Source: Nocardioides kongjuensis
GTDB taxonomy: Bacteria > Actinomycetota > Actinomycetes > Propionibacteriales > Nocardioidaceae
Direction: 5' to 3'
DNA length: 64,000 nt
Assembly: GCF_013409625.1 (NCBI RefSeq)
Contig: NZ_JACCBF010000001.1
Coordinates: 3,227,001-3,291,000, forward strand
A program made the position numbers and the translations under genes. Below are positions 10,145 to 19,945 of this stretch, one piece after another. Numbering within the stretch: the stretch's first letter is position 1; each line of letters begins with the position of its first letter. The notes below the pieces were generated by a model that was not told the DNA's origin, did no database searches, and saw only the letters and a program-made list of their open reading frames with translations.

Positions 10145-12316
10145 ATGTCGACCGAGCAGCAGCCGACGTCCCTCCTGCCCGACGCCGAGACCGGCACCCT
10201 GGTCGCGGTGTCCGACGACACGGCGGGCGAGCACCCCGGATACGTCCCCGACCCGGCGCTGGTCGAGGCGATCGAGTCGGTGGACAACCGGTTCGTCGAC
10301 CGCGAGCTGTCCTGGCTGCGGTTCAACGAGCGGGTGCTGGAGCTGGCCGAGGACGAGGCCCTGCCGCTGCTGGAGCGGGCCCGCTTCCTGGCGATCTTCA
10401 CCAGCAACCTCGACGAGTTCTTCATGGTGCGGGTGGCCGGACTCAAGCGCCGGATCGCGACCGGCCTGGCGGTCCGGGCCGCGAGCGGCCTGATGCCGCT
10501 GGAGGTGCTCGAGGCGATCTGGCGCCGCTCGGCCGAGCTGAGCCAGCGCCACGCGCGGGTGTTCCACGACGAGGTCGTGCCGGCGCTGAGCGCCGAGGGC
10601 ATCGAGCTGGTCCGCTGGGCGGACCTGGACCGCGATGAGCAGAAGGAGGTCAAGCGGCTCTTCAAGGAGCGGATCTTCCCGGTGCTGACGCCGCTGGCCG
10701 TCGACCCTGCCCACCCCTTCCCCTACATCTCCGGCCTCTCGCTCAACCTCGCGGTGGTGCTGCGCAACCCGAAGTCGGGCAAGGAGCTGTTCGCCCGGGT
10801 CAAGGTGCCGTCGAACTTCGACCGCTTCGTCTCGCTCGGCAACGCCCGGTTCGTGCCGCTGGAGGACGTCATCGGCGCCCACCTGCGCCGGCTGTTCCCC
10901 GGCATGGAGGTGCTCGAGGCGCACACCTTCCGGGTCACCCGCAACGAGGACCTGGAGGTCGAGGAGGACGACGCCGAGAACCTGCTCGCCGCGCTCGAGA
11001 AGGAGCTGCTGCGCCGCAAGTTCGGCCCCCCGGTCCGGCTGGAGGTCGAGGAGTCGATCGCGCCGTCGGTGCTCGAGCTGCTCGTCTCCGAGCTCGGCAT
11101 CAGCGAGAACGAGGTCTTCCGGCTGCCCGGGCCGCTCGACCTGCGCGGCCTGCACTCGATCGCCGACCTGCCGCGCGAGGACCTCAAGTACCCCTCCTTC
11201 GTGCCGAGCACCCACACCCGGCTCGCCGAGTTCGAGTCGGCCGCGCCGGTCGACGTGTTCAAGGCGCTGCGCCGCCGCGACGTGCTCCTGCACCACCCCT
11301 ACGACTCGTTCGCGACCTCCGTGCAGCGCTTCATCGAGCAGGCCGCGGCCGACCCGCACGTGCTGGCGATCAAGCAGACGCTCTACCGCACCTCCGGCGA
11401 CTCCCCCATCATCGACGCCCTCATCGACGCGGCCGAGGCCGGCAAGCAGGTCCTGGTCCTGGTGGAGATCAAGGCCCGCTTCGACGAGCAGGCCAACATC
11501 CGCTGGGCGCGCAAGCTGGAGCAGGCCGGCTGCCACGTGGTCTACGGCCTGGTCGGTCTCAAGACCCACTGCAAGCTGGCCATGGTGGTGCGCGACGAGC
11601 CCGAGGGCATCCGTCGCTACACCCACATCGGCACCGGCAACTACAACCCGAAGACCTCGCGGATGTACGAGGACCTCGGCCTGCTGACGACCAACGAGGC
11701 GATCGGCGAGGACGTCGCCCACCTGTTCAACAACCTGTCCGGCTGGTCGCGCAAGGCGACCTACGAGCAGCTCCTGGTCGCGCCCGACTCGGTGCGCACC
11801 GGCCTGATCGACCAGATCGAACGGGAGATCGCGCACTCGAAGGCCGGCCGGCCCGCCGGGATCCGGTTCAAGGCCAACTCGGTCGTGGACGAGGAGACCA
11901 TCGACGCGCTCTACCTCGCCTCCTGCGAGGGCGTGCCCGTCGAGCTGCTCGTGCGCGGCATCTGCGCCCTGCGCCCCGGGGTCGCCGGGCTCAGCGAGAA
12001 CGTCAAGGTCCGCTCGGTGCTGGGCCGCTTCCTCGAGCACAGCCGGGTCTTCTCCTTCGAGGGCGGCGGCGAGCCGGCGACCTGGATCGGCTCGGCCGAC
12101 CTGATGCACCGCAACCTCGACCGGCGCGTCGAGGTGCTGGTGCGCCTGCCGGAGGCCAGCCGCGACGAGGTACGACGCCTGCTGGACCTCGCGTTCGCCC
12201 CCACCACCCAGGCGTGGGAGCTGGGCGCCGACGGCGAGTGGAAGCGCAACGCCGGCACCGTGCACCTGCAGGAGACCCTGATCGACCACCAGCGAAGGCG
12301 TCGTACGAGCGACTGA
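10145..12316 (+). CDS. ppk1: Polyphosphate kinase Ppk1
   Basis: 723 residues, the normal size for this family. The enzyme transfers the gamma-phosphate of ATP to polyphosphate, reversibly. N domain about 50-155 ([17 protein letters not shown]), head domain about 160-370, and two phospholipase-D-like C domains. The catalytic His lies in [41 protein letters not shown] and [11 protein letters not shown] complete the nucleotide pocket. GGAGG lies 14-18 bases before ATG. The gene heads a rightward phosphate group with the DUF47/Pit pair behind it; a PHO box-like repeat is upstream. Confidence 0.97.
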   Translation: MSTEQQPTSLLPDAETGTLVAVSDDTAGEHPGYVPDPALVEAIESVDNRFVDRELSWLRFNERVLELAEDEALPLLERARFLAIFTSNLDEFFMVRVAGLKRRIATGLAVRAASGLMPLEVLEAIWRRSAELSQRHARVFHDEVVPALSAEGIELVRWADLDRDEQKEVKRLFKERIFPVLTPLAVDPAHPFPYISGLSLNLAVVLRNPKSGKELFARVKVPSNFDRFVSLGNARFVPLEDVIGAHLRRLFPGMEVLEAHTFRVTRNEDLEVEEDDAENLLAALEKELLRRKFGPPVRLEVEESIAPSVLELLVSELGISENEVFRLPGPLDLRGLHSIADLPREDLKYPSFVPSTHTRLAEFESAAPVDVFKALRRRDVLLHHPYDSFATSVQRFIEQAAADPHVLAIKQTLYRTSGDSPIIDALIDAAEAGKQVLVLVEIKARFDEQANIRWARKLEQAGCHVVYGLVGLKTHCKLAMVVRDEPEGIRRYTHIGTGNYNPKTSRMYEDLGLLTTNEAIGEDVAHLFNNLSGWSRKATYEQLLVAPDSVRTGLIDQIEREIAHSKAGRPAGIRFKANSVVDEETIDALYLASCEGVPVELLVRGICALRPGVAGLSENVKVRSVLGRFLEHSRVFSFEGGGEPATWIGSADLMHRNLDRRVEVLVRLPEASRDEVRRLLDLAFAPTTQAWELGADGEWKRNAGTVHLQETLIDHQRRRRTSD

Positions 12317-12447
12317 ACCCCGCTCTGACCTGCGACAACGCGTCCCCGTGCGCCGCACCACAGCGCTCGGGACCGCCCGCAGTTGCGTTCACGGGGAAGT
12401 GGTCCCCTAGCATGAGCGCGTTCGCCTCCGCCTCAACGGGAGTCCAT

Positions 12448-13068
12448 GTGGGTCTGCGTCTGCGTCCGGTCGATACCTCCTTCTACGACCTCTTCACCCA
12501 GTCCGCCCAGCACCTCGTGGGCGGCGCCGAGCTTCTCGCCGAGATGCTGTCCGACTCGTCGGACAAGGCGGGTGTCGCCGAGCGGATGCGTGCCGCCGAG
12601 CACGCCGCCGACGAGACGACCCACGAGATCGTCAAGAAGGTCAACAGCACCTTCGTGACCCCGTTCGACCGCGAGGACATCTACGCCCTCGGATCCGGTC
12701 TCGACGACGTCATGGACATGATGGACGAGGCGGTCGACCTGATCCTCCTCTACGAGGTCCAGGTCACGCTGCCCGCCGAGCTCTCCGAGCAGGTCGAGGT
12801 CCTCCAGCGTTGCGCCGAGCTGACCGCAGCCGCGATGCCGCGCCTGCAGTCGATGCAGTCGCTCGACGACTACTGGATCGAGATCAACCGGCTCGAGAAC
12901 GCCGGCGACCGCAACCACCGGCGCACGCTCGCCAAGCTGTTCTCCGGCGAGTACCCGACCCTCGAGGTGCTCAAGCTCAAGGACATCGTCGAGTCCCTCG
13001 AGGGCGCCATCGACGCGTTCGAGCGGGTCGCGAACACGGTGGAGCAGATCGCCGTCAAGGAAGGCTGA
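12448..13068 (+). CDS. DUF47/PhoU-like regulator of Pit phosphate transport
   Basis: 206 residues, all-helical, with the DUF47 pattern: LRPVDTSFYDLFTQSAQHL at the start, FDREDIYALGSGLDDVMDMMDEA in the middle with metal-binding-type Asp/Glu, and NRLENAGDRNHRRTL later. DUF47 proteins are usually co-transcribed with pit genes and are thought to modulate uptake in the manner of PhoU. I chose GTG at 12448 because GGGAG is 7 bases upstream; ATG at 12412 is in frame. The gap to the pit gene is 4 bases. A lone GTTCACGGGGA (12387-12397) resembles half a PHO box. Confidence 0.88.
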   Translation: MGLRLRPVDTSFYDLFTQSAQHLVGGAELLAEMLSDSSDKAGVAERMRAAEHAADETTHEIVKKVNSTFVTPFDREDIYALGSGLDDVMDMMDEAVDLILLYEVQVTLPAELSEQVEVLQRCAELTAAAMPRLQSMQSLDDYWIEINRLENAGDRNHRRTLAKLFSGEYPTLEVLKLKDIVESLEGAIDAFERVANTVEQIAVKEG

Positions 13069-13072
13069 TCGG

Positions 13073-14101
13073 GTGACCCTCACCCTGGCGATCGTCATCG
13101 CCGTGGTCGTCATCGCGCTGGCGTTCGACTACACCAACGGCTTCCACGACGCGGCCAACGCGATCGCGACCTCCGTGTCGACCCGTGCGCTCACGCCGCG
13201 GATCGCGCTGACCCTCGCGGCGTTGATGAACTTCATCGGCGCATTGCTCGGCCAGGAGGTCGCGAAGACGGTCGCGGACGTGATCACGATCGAGGACGCG
13301 AACGGCAACCTCCAGGTCGGGGTGCACCACGGCCTCGTCATCGTGATGGCCGGCCTGCTCGGCGCGATCATCTGGAACCTGATCACCTGGTACTTCGGGC
13401 TGCCGTCGTCCTCCTCGCACGCCCTCATCGGCGGCCTGGTGGGTGCGGCGATCGCCGGCGGCGTCAGCGTCAAGTGGGACACCATCGTGCAGAAGGTGCT
13501 GATCCCGATGGTGATCTCGCCGCTGTTCGGCTTCTGCGCCGCCTTCGTCGTGATGACCCTGATCCTGTGGATCTTCCGCAAGGGCAACCCGCACCGGATC
13601 AACCGCGGCTTCCGCGGCATGCAGACCATCTCGGCGGCCGCGCTGGCGCTCGGCCACGGCCTGCAGGACGCGCAGAAGACGATGGGCGTCATCCTGCTCG
13701 CGCTGGTGGTGGCCTACCCGTCGACGTACGACATCGAGACGCTGCCGATCTGGGTCGTCCTCGCCGCGGCCGGCGCCATCTCCGCCGGCACCTACGCGGG
13801 CGGCTGGCGGATCATGCGCACCCTGGGCCGCAAGATCATCCACCTCGACCCGCCGCGCGGCTTCGCCGCCGAGTCGGTCGGCGCAGGCGTGCTCTACACG
13901 ACGGCGTTCGTCTTCCACGCCCCGATCTCGACGACCCACACCATCACCTCCGCGGTGATGGGCGCCGGCGCGACCAAGCGGTTCTCCGCCGTGCGCTGGG
14001 GCATGGCCCGCACCATCCTGGTCGCCTGGGTGTCGACCTTCCCCGCCGCCGCCCTCGCCTCGTGGGGCTGCTACGAGATCCTGCACCTCATTCTGCTGTG
14101 A
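13073..14101 (+). CDS. pit: PiT-family inorganic phosphate transporter
   Basis: 342 residues with about ten membrane helices and the duplicated Pit signature: FDYTNGFHDAANAIATSVSTRAL near the N-terminus and a second copy around GHGLQDAQKTMG at mid-length, plus GLPSSSSHALIGGLVG and APISTTHTITSAVMG. It imports metal-phosphate by proton symport with low affinity. GTG start 4 bases after the DUF47 stop, so the two form an operon. The last 14 bases overlap the end of the convergent regulator gene. Confidence 0.94.
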   Translation: MTLTLAIVIAVVVIALAFDYTNGFHDAANAIATSVSTRALTPRIALTLAALMNFIGALLGQEVAKTVADVITIEDANGNLQVGVHHGLVIVMAGLLGAIIWNLITWYFGLPSSSSHALIGGLVGAAIAGGVSVKWDTIVQKVLIPMVISPLFGFCAAFVVMTLILWIFRKGNPHRINRGFRGMQTISAAALALGHGLQDAQKTMGVILLALVVAYPSTYDIETLPIWVVLAAAGAISAGTYAGGWRIMRTLGRKIIHLDPPRGFAAESVGAGVLYTTAFVFHAPISTTHTITSAVMGAGATKRFSAVRWGMARTILVAWVSTFPAAALASWGCYEILHLILL

Positions 14102-14837
14102 GGCTGTAGCCCCGGCCGCGGATCCGGCGTACGTCGGCCGCGCCACCGAGGCGTGCCCGCAGCCGGGTGACGTGCATGGCGATCGTGTTGCCACCGGGCC
14201 GCTTGCCGTCGGTGCCCCACAGCGCGTCGCGCAGCTCGTCGTCGGTGACGACACCCGGCGCGGCCAGCAGCAGCGCGCGGAGCAGCTCGAACTCCTTGAG
14301 CGGGAGGTCGGCGATCCGCTCCCCGTCGACCCGGACGCTGTAGGCGGTCGCGTCGAGCGTGATCCGCCCGAACTCGAGGCGCGCGTGCTCGGCCAGCGAG
14401 CGCGGCGCGTGGGTGAGCAGGTCCCACAGGTGCTGGGGTGCGTACGGCCGCACCGCCACGGCGGAGGCGCCGGCCAGCATGAGCGGCCCGACTCCCCCGG
14501 CCCCTGCCTCCTCGCCGTCGCAGGTCCCCGCGATGACGTACGGCGAGCCGTGCTGCCGGATCACGCCGACGAACTCCTCGGCTGGGATCCCGGGCGCGCC
14601 GGGGGTCACCACGACCGCGTGGGGGTCGGTGCGCCCGAACTCCACGAGGCCGTCCAGGGTCGACCCGACCCAGGTCACGTGCACGCCGCGGCCCGCCATC
14701 GCCTCCGCGAGCGCACCCCCGTCGTCGCTGGGGTCGACCACCAGGAGCTGGGCTCCCGACGACTCGACCCACCGGTGGAGGTAGGCGCGCACGGACTGGC
14801 GACGGGCGTCGCGGCGCCCGTCGTCCCGCATTCCCAT
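14088..14837 (-). CDS. Orphan OmpR/PhoB-type winged-helix regulator at the end of the pst operon
   Basis: 249 residues. A degenerate receiver-like domain (about 28-140) is followed by a winged-helix output domain (about 155-249; LPLKEFELLRALLLAAPGVV, TIAMHVTRLRARLGG, IRGRGYSL). The usual acidic pocket and phospho-Asp are not clear, as in GlnR, so it may be controlled by ligand or protein contact. No kinase gene adjoins it. It starts 22 bases after pstB, in the place where phoU often sits, so a role in phosphate control is a reasonable inference. ATG 14831 is an alternative start. Confidence 0.8.
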   Translation of the reverse strand: MGMRDDGRRDARRQSVRAYLHRWVESSGAQLLVVDPSDDGGALAEAMAGRGVHVTWVGSTLDGLVEFGRTDPHAVVVTPGAPGIPAEEFVGVIRQHGSPYVIAGTCDGEEAGAGGVGPLMLAGASAVAVRPYAPQHLWDLLTHAPRSLAEHARLEFGRITLDATAYSVRVDGERIADLPLKEFELLRALLLAAPGVVTDDELRDALWGTDGKRPGGNTIAMHVTRLRARLGGAADVRRIRGRGYSLTAE

Positions 14838-14859
14838 CGCCTCGCCGAGACCCTTCTGC

Positions 14860-15639
14860 TCAGCCGAAGCGACCGGAGATGTAGGCCTCGGTCGCCGGGT
14901 CGTCCGGGTTGGCGAACATCTTCTTGGTCGGGTTGAACTCGACCAGGTGCCCCGGCTCGCCGGTGGCCTTGAGGTTGAAGAAGCCGGTGTCGTCGGAGAC
15001 GCGCGCCGCCTGCTGCATGTTGTGGGTGACGATGACGATCGTGAACTCGTTCTTGAGCTCGTGGATCAGGTCCTCGATCGCCGAGGTCGAGATCGGGTCG
15101 AGCGCGGAGCACGGCTCGTCCATGAGCAGGACCTGCGGCTCGACCGCGATCGCGCGGGCGATGCACAGGCGCTGCTGCTGACCACCGGACAGGCCCATGC
15201 CCGGCTTGTTGAGCCGGTCCTTGACCTCGTTCCACAAGTTGGCGCCGCGCAGCGACTTCTCGACGATCTCGTCGGCGGCCGACTTCTTCATCTTGCCCGC
15301 GTTGAGCTTGAGGCCGGCGAGGACGTTGTCGTAGATCGACATCGTCGGGAACGGGTTGGGGCGCTGGAAGACCATGCCGACCTGGCGGCGCACGGCGACC
15401 GGGTCGACGCCGGCCTCGTAGAGGTCCTGTCCGTCGACGACGATCTTGCCCTCGACCCGCGCTCCCGGGATCACCTCGTGCATCCGGTTGAGCGAGCGCA
15501 GGAAGGTCGACTTGCCGCAGCCCGAGGGACCGATGAACGCGGTCACCGCGCCGGCGCGGATCGTCATGTTGACGCCCTGCACGGCGAGGAAGTCCCCGTA
15601 GTAGATGTTGACGTCGGAGACGTCGATGCTCTTGGCCAT
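14860..15639 (-). CDS. pstB: PstB, phosphate ABC transporter ATPase
   Basis: 259 residues, full length. Walker A GPSGCGKS (about 33-40), Q-loop [10 protein letters not shown], signature LSGGQQQR, Walker [14 protein letters not shown] and H-loop VTHNM are all intact. It powers import of phosphate through PstA-PstC. The 27-base gap to pstA and shared strand place it as the fourth gene of pstSCAB. Confidence 0.97.
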   Translation of the reverse strand: MAKSIDVSDVNIYYGDFLAVQGVNMTIRAGAVTAFIGPSGCGKSTFLRSLNRMHEVIPGARVEGKIVVDGQDLYEAGVDPVAVRRQVGMVFQRPNPFPTMSIYDNVLAGLKLNAGKMKKSAADEIVEKSLRGANLWNEVKDRLNKPGMGLSGGQQQRLCIARAIAVEPQVLLMDEPCSALDPISTSAIEDLIHELKNEFTIVIVTHNMQQAARVSDDTGFFNLKATGEPGHLVEFNPTKKMFANPDDPATEAYISGRFG

Positions 15640-15666
15640 GACTGATTGCCTCTCAAACCCTGCGGG

Positions 15667-16722
15667 TCACTTGTTTCGGGGCGCGAAGATCTTGCCGATG
15701 ATGCGTGCTGCCAGGTTGAGCACCATCACGATGACGATGAGGATGAAGGCGGCGCCCCAGGCGATCGCCTCGGCCGGGGCGTCGCCCCGCAGGTTCTGCC
15801 CGTAGATGAGGACCGGGAGGGTCGTCATCGCGCCGTCGAACAGGTTCATGTTGGTGCGGTCGGTGGCGCCTGCGATGAGGAGCAGCGGAGCGGTCTCCCC
15901 GATGACGCGGGAGATCGCGAGCGTGATGCCGGTGAGGATGCCGCCGATCGCGGTGGGGAGCACGATCCGCACGATCGTCTTCCACTTCGGGGTACCCAGT
16001 GCGTACGACGCCTCGCGCAGGTCGTCCGGCACGAGCATCAGCATCTCCTCCGTGGCCCGGACCACGATGGGGATCATCAGCAGCGACAGCGCGACCGATC
16101 CACCGATGCCGGAGACGTAGGCCGGGCCGAAGATCAGCGTGAACAGGGCGAAGGCGAACAGGCCCGCGACGATGGACGGGATGCCGGTCATCACGTCGAC
16201 CAGGAAGGTGATCGCCTTGGCGAGCTTGTTGCCCTTGCCGTACTCGACGAGGTACACGGCCGCCATCACGCCGACGGGGACCGAGATGACCGCGGCGCCG
16301 AGCGTGATCAGCAGGGTGCCGATGATCGCGTGGTAGACGCCGACCGGCTGGTCGATCTGGGTCTTGAAGAAGGAGTAGCTCAAGAAGGTGCCGTCGAGGC
16401 GGCCGGCACCCTTGCTGATGACCCGCCAGATCAGCGAGACCAGCGGCACCACCGCGATGCCGAAGGACGTCCAGATCAGCCCCGTCATCAGTCGGTCGGT
16501 GGCGCCGCGGCGACCCTCGATCACCAGCGACCAGACCGGGAGCACGGCGAGGAAGGCGACGACGCCGAGGATCACGGAGCCGACCAGGCCCATGCCGAGC
16601 ACGAGCAGGAGGCCGCCGAAGGCCGCGGCGATGACGGCGACGATCGCCGGCGCCTGGCGGGGCAGCCGCGGCTGGACCAGCGGGACGTGGACCCGCGTCT
16701 GGACCTCTTCCAGCGTGGTCAT
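15667..16722 (-). CDS. pstA: PstA, phosphate ABC transporter permease
   Basis: 351 residues, longer than E. coli PstA because of an N-terminal extension with extra hydrophobic segments (about 28-65) ahead of the six core helices. The EAA-type coupling loop is EASYALGTPKWKTIVRIVLP. The ATG overlaps the pstC stop as ATGA, so translation is coupled. It forms the membrane channel with PstC. A longer open frame extends upstream but lies inside pstC and is rejected. Confidence 0.95.
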   Translation of the reverse strand: MTTLEEVQTRVHVPLVQPRLPRQAPAIVAVIAAAFGGLLLVLGMGLVGSVILGVVAFLAVLPVWSLVIEGRRGATDRLMTGLIWTSFGIAVVPLVSLIWRVISKGAGRLDGTFLSYSFFKTQIDQPVGVYHAIIGTLLITLGAAVISVPVGVMAAVYLVEYGKGNKLAKAITFLVDVMTGIPSIVAGLFAFALFTLIFGPAYVSGIGGSVALSLLMIPIVVRATEEMLMLVPDDLREASYALGTPKWKTIVRIVLPTAIGGILTGITLAISRVIGETAPLLLIAGATDRTNMNLFDGAMTTLPVLIYGQNLRGDAPAEAIAWGAAFILIVIVMVLNLAARIIGKIFAPRNK

Positions 16723-17687
16723 CGCGCCATCCGCCTCTCGTTGCGGCCCACGATCCAGCGGGCGAGGAAGTTGACCAGGAAGGTCATGAGGAAGAGCACC
16801 AGACCGGTCGCGACGAGGACGTTGAGCGTGTCGGCGCTGCGCTCCTTGTACTTGAGCGCGATGTTGGCCGCGATCGAGGTCGGGCTCGAGGAGCCGATGA
16901 TGTTCCAGGACAGGTCGAAGCCGAACGAGAGCACCATGGTCACCGCCATCGTCTCGCCGAGTGCGCGGCCCAGACCGAGCATCACGGCCGAGACCATGCC
17001 GGAGCGGGCGTAGGGGAAGACCGTCATCCGGATCATCTCCCACCGCGTGGCGCCGAGCGCCAGGGCGGCCTCCTCGTGCAGGCGCGGGGTGCGCGAGAAC
17101 ACCTCGCGGCTGATCGCGGTGATGATCGGCAGGATCATGATCGCGAGCACGATGCCGGCCGTCAGGATCGAGCGGCCGGTCGCGTTCGGCTCGCCGAAGA
17201 GCGAGCCGAGGACCGGCCAGTCGCCGAAGGTGTCGTGCAGCCACAGGTGCATGGGCTTGAGCTTGTTGGCCAGGTAGAACGCACCCCACAGGCCGTAGAC
17301 GACCGACGGTACGGCGGCCAGCAGGTCGATCACGTAGGCCACCGGGGTCGCGATCCACCGGGGTGCGTAGTGGCTGATGACCAGCGCGATCCCGAACGCC
17401 AGCGGCACCGCGATGACCAGTGCAATGACCGAGGCGGTGAACGTGCCGACGAGCAGCGGGACGACGTACCCCAGGAAGCTCTCGGCGTGCGGGCCGTAGA
17501 CCTCGGCCGACTTGGTGAAGCCGGGCGCGCCCTTGATCGCGAGGAAGATGAAGACGCCGGCGAGGGCGGCCAGGATCGTCAGGCCGGCCGCGAGGGCGGC
17601 GCCGGCGAAGATCCGGTCGCCGACCCCGGCGCGGGCCTTCGCCCAGTTCGCGGAGGCGTCCTCGACCTCGGCGGTGGGTGCTGTCAC
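16719..17687 (-). CDS. pstC: PstC, phosphate ABC transporter permease
   Basis: 322 residues, six membrane helices in the BPD transporter fold. The coupling loop EEAALALGATRWEMIRMTVFP and the core IDLLAAVPSVVYGLWG are typical. I start at GTG 17687, which has AGGTGA five bases upstream; GTG 17696 is also in frame but overlaps that ribosome site. It follows pstS after a 97-base gap that holds a strong hairpin and a three-unit 11-base repeat. Confidence 0.94.
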   Translation of the reverse strand: MTAPTAEVEDASANWAKARAGVGDRIFAGAALAAGLTILAALAGVFIFLAIKGAPGFTKSAEVYGPHAESFLGYVVPLLVGTFTASVIALVIAVPLAFGIALVISHYAPRWIATPVAYVIDLLAAVPSVVYGLWGAFYLANKLKPMHLWLHDTFGDWPVLGSLFGEPNATGRSILTAGIVLAIMILPIITAISREVFSRTPRLHEEAALALGATRWEMIRMTVFPYARSGMVSAVMLGLGRALGETMAVTMVLSFGFDLSWNIIGSSSPTSIAANIALKYKERSADTLNVLVATGLVLFLMTFLVNFLARWIVGRNERRMAR

Positions 17688-17700
17688 TGCTGTCACCTCA

Positions 17701-17733
17701 TGCTCGGGTGCTGCTCGGGTGCTGTTCGGGTGG
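17701..17733. repeat. Three tandem 11-base units between pstS and pstC
   Basis: TGCTCGGGTGC, TGCTCGGGTGC and TGTTCGGGTGG in a row. On the transcribed (minus) strand each unit carries a CACCCGA core, which is also the core of the perfect 11-base repeat at 36960-36981. It could be a degenerate PhoP binding array serving pstC, or a chance tandem repeat. Confidence 0.6.
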
Positions 17734-17741
17734 TACGGGTC

Positions 17742-17778
17742 GAGGGGGTGAGGACGGGATCGCCGTCCTCACCCCCTC
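17742..17778 (-). terminator. Strong hairpin between pstS and pstC
   Basis: GAGGGGGTGAGGACGG (17742-17757) pairs perfectly over 16 bases with 17763-17778 around a 5-base loop GATCG. There is no clear U-run. It probably attenuates read-through and protects the pstS message, so that binding protein is made in excess over the permease. Confidence 0.7.
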
Positions 17779-17784
17779 TCGAGG

Positions 17785-18882
17785 TCACTTGGCGGAGATG
17801 CCCGCCACGATCTCCTGGGCCTTGCTGGCGGTCTCGGGCGCGAGCTTGGCGGAGCCGGCGAAGTCGGCCGCCTCGGCCTGGCCCTCGTCGGAGACGATGT
17901 AGCTCAGGTAGCCCTTGACGTTGGCCGCCTCGGCGGCGTCGTCGTACTTCTCGCAGGCGATCAGGTAGGACAGCAGGATGACCGGGTAGGCGCCGGCCTC
18001 GGTGGTGGTGCGGTCCACGTCGACGGCGATGTCGGTGGCGTCGCGGCCCTCGACGAGCGGCGAGACCTCGACGGTCTTGGCAGCGCCCTCGGGCGACGGG
18101 GCGACGTAGTCCTCGCCCACCTTGACGTTGACGTGGCTGAGGTCGCCGGTCTGGCTGGCGTCGGCGTAGCCGATCGTGCCCTCGGTGTCACCGATGGTCT
18201 TGACGACACCCGAGGTGCCCTCGGCGGACACGCCGCCGGAGACGGGGAAGGCGTCGGCCGCCTCGTACTTCCACTCGCTCGGGGCGACCTTGCCGAGGTA
18301 GTCGGTGAAGTTCTTGGTCGTGCCCGAGTCGTCGGCGCGGTGGACCGGGACGATCTTCAGGTCGGGGAGCTCGGCGTCGGGGTTCTGGTCCGCGATCGCC
18401 TTGTCGTTCCAGTTGGTGATCTTGCCGTCGAAGATCTTCGCGATCGTGACGGCGTCGAGGTTCAGCTCGTCGACACCCTCGAGGTTGTAGGCGACGGCGA
18501 TCGAGGAGATGTAGGCCGGGACCTCGACGACGTTGCCGCCGCAGCGCTCCTTCGCGGCCGCGAGCTCCTCCTCGGAGATGTAGGAGTCGGAACCGGCGAA
18601 CGACAGGGCGCCGCTGGTGAACTGGCTGCGGCCGTCGGTCGAGCCGAGCAGGGAGTAGTCGATGGTGAGGCCGCTGTTCTGACCCTGGAACGCGGTCTTC
18701 CACGCCTCCTGGGCCTTCTCCTGCGACGTCGCGCCGCCACCCTTGAGGTTGCCGCTCAGGCTGCTGCCGGAGTCGCCGTTGTCGCTGCCGCCGTCCTCGT
18801 TGGACGCACCGCAGGCGCTCATGAGCAGGGCCAGAGCAGCGATACCGGGGACCGCGGCGTTGCGGATGGACTTGAGGTTCAA
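17785..18882 (-). CDS. pstS: PstS, phosphate-binding lipoprotein
   Basis: 365 residues. A lipoprotein signal peptide ends in the lipobox LMSAC (Cys at about 23), followed by a Gly/Ser-rich linker and the binding fold. Phosphate ligands are visible in GGGATSQEK, GSTDGRSQF and HRADDSGTTKNFTDYL. It captures phosphate outside the membrane and hands it to PstCAB. The start is TTG with GAGAGG eight bases upstream. A PHO-box-like repeat lies about 100 bases upstream. Confidence 0.96.
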   Translation of the reverse strand: MNLKSIRNAAVPGIAALALLMSACGASNEDGGSDNGDSGSSLSGNLKGGGATSQEKAQEAWKTAFQGQNSGLTIDYSLLGSTDGRSQFTSGALSFAGSDSYISEEELAAAKERCGGNVVEVPAYISSIAVAYNLEGVDELNLDAVTIAKIFDGKITNWNDKAIADQNPDAELPDLKIVPVHRADDSGTTKNFTDYLGKVAPSEWKYEAADAFPVSGGVSAEGTSGVVKTIGDTEGTIGYADASQTGDLSHVNVKVGEDYVAPSPEGAAKTVEVSPLVEGRDATDIAVDVDRTTTEAGAYPVILLSYLIACEKYDDAAEAANVKGYLSYIVSDEGQAEAADFAGSAKLAPETASKAQEIVAGISAK

Positions 18883-18979
18883 GGAACTGCCTCTCGGAGG
18901 TGAGGGGCTCTCGTTCCTGCCCCTCGTTGCGTACTGGACGACTGCGAAGTTAGGCAGCGTCGGTAACGCAACTCCCCGG

Positions 18980-19001
18980 CCGATCTGAACGAACGGTGAA
19001 C
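18980..19001 (-). promoter_or_regulatory. Candidate PHO box of the pst operon
   Basis: Read on the minus strand: GTTCACCGTTC followed at once by GTTCAGATCGG, two 11-base direct units with the GTTCA core of actinobacterial PhoP sites. It lies upstream of a TAACTT -10-like box and pstS, as expected for a phosphate-starvation promoter. Confidence 0.65.
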
Positions 19002-19053
19002 AGTGGCAGTCGGGGTGGGGACCTCACGTGGCCCGCATCACCCCATCGCCAGC

Positions 19054-19914
19054 TCAACGGGGGCGGTGGCGCTCCACGGCGACGACCCGGCCCTTGCGCA
19101 CGTGCAGGACGAGCAGCTCTGCGGGGGCCAGGCCCTCGTCGGGGGCGAGCTCGATCCCCAGCGCCTCGTAGACGTGGCACAGGACCGGGCGGTGGGTGCA
19201 CACGACGCTGCCGGCCTCCGTGGCGAGCAGGTCCTCGACGATGTTCTCGACCGCCTTCGCGGTGGCGTTCTCCTCGCTGAGGCGCGGGCGCAGGTCGAGG
19301 GAGTAGCCGGCGGTCTCGGCGTACGGGCGCACCGTCTGCACGCAGCGGGTGCTGGTCGAGGTGACGATCCGGGTGACGTCGTACGCCGCGAGCAGGGGCA
19401 CCAGCCGGTCCGCCTCCAGCTCGCCGACCTTGAGCAGGGGCCGGCCGGCGTCCGGTCCGTGCCAGGCGCTGCGCGAGCGGGCCTGGGCGTGACGGAGCAC
19501 GACGACCGCGTGCGTCCTGCGGCGCACCCGCAGCGCTGCCGCGAGGGTCTCGCGGTCGTAGCCGTAGCTGAGCCGCGCGGACGCCTCGTCGACCGGCACC
19601 CAGGCCACGGCGTCGATCTCGTCGTTGGGCCGGTACGCCGTCACGTCGTCGTCGCCCACGACGCGTCCGGTCCAGTAGTGGACGGTCTTCATCCGGCGCG
19701 CGACCGGGTAGCGCTGCGACGGCAGCCGGGGGCCGAGCCGGACGTGCACGCCGGTCTCCTCGGCCACCTCCCGGACGGCGGCGGCGGTCGGGTGCTCGCC
19801 GCGGTCGAGCTTGCCCTTGGGGAAGGACCAGTCGTCGTACTTCGGGCGGTGCACCAGCAGCACCTCCCGTCCGGGACGGAACACGACCACGCCGGCAGCG
19901 AGGATGTCGGGCAC
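19054..19914 (-). CDS. mutT1: MutT1-type fusion: Nudix hydrolase plus histidine phosphatase
   Basis: 286 residues. The N-terminal domain (about 1-140) has a complete Nudix box GKLDRGEHPTAAAVREVAEE followed by TG; the C-terminal domain (about 150-286) starts with the phosphatase motif VLRHAQARSR and has a later HRP for the second His. This is the layout of mycobacterial MutT1, in which the Nudix half attacks 8-oxo-dGTP or dinucleoside polyphosphates and the phosphatase half finishes the job. GTG start with TACGCT seven bases upstream (leaderless). Divergent from the next gene with a 31-base gap. Confidence 0.88.
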   Translation of the reverse strand: MPDILAAGVVVFRPGREVLLVHRPKYDDWSFPKGKLDRGEHPTAAAVREVAEETGVHVRLGPRLPSQRYPVARRMKTVHYWTGRVVGDDDVTAYRPNDEIDAVAWVPVDEASARLSYGYDRETLAAALRVRRRTHAVVVLRHAQARSRSAWHGPDAGRPLLKVGELEADRLVPLLAAYDVTRIVTSTSTRCVQTVRPYAETAGYSLDLRPRLSEENATAKAVENIVEDLLATEAGSVVCTHRPVLCHVYEALGIELAPDEGLAPAELLVLHVRKGRVVAVERHRPR

Positions 19915-19945
19915 GGGCCCCAGCGTAGGGCCATAGGGTTCGGTC

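Noticed and set aside
10118..12361. A 747-codon open frame on the minus strand
   Set aside because: Antisense of ppk1, which is certain from its motifs; the translation is low in complexity.
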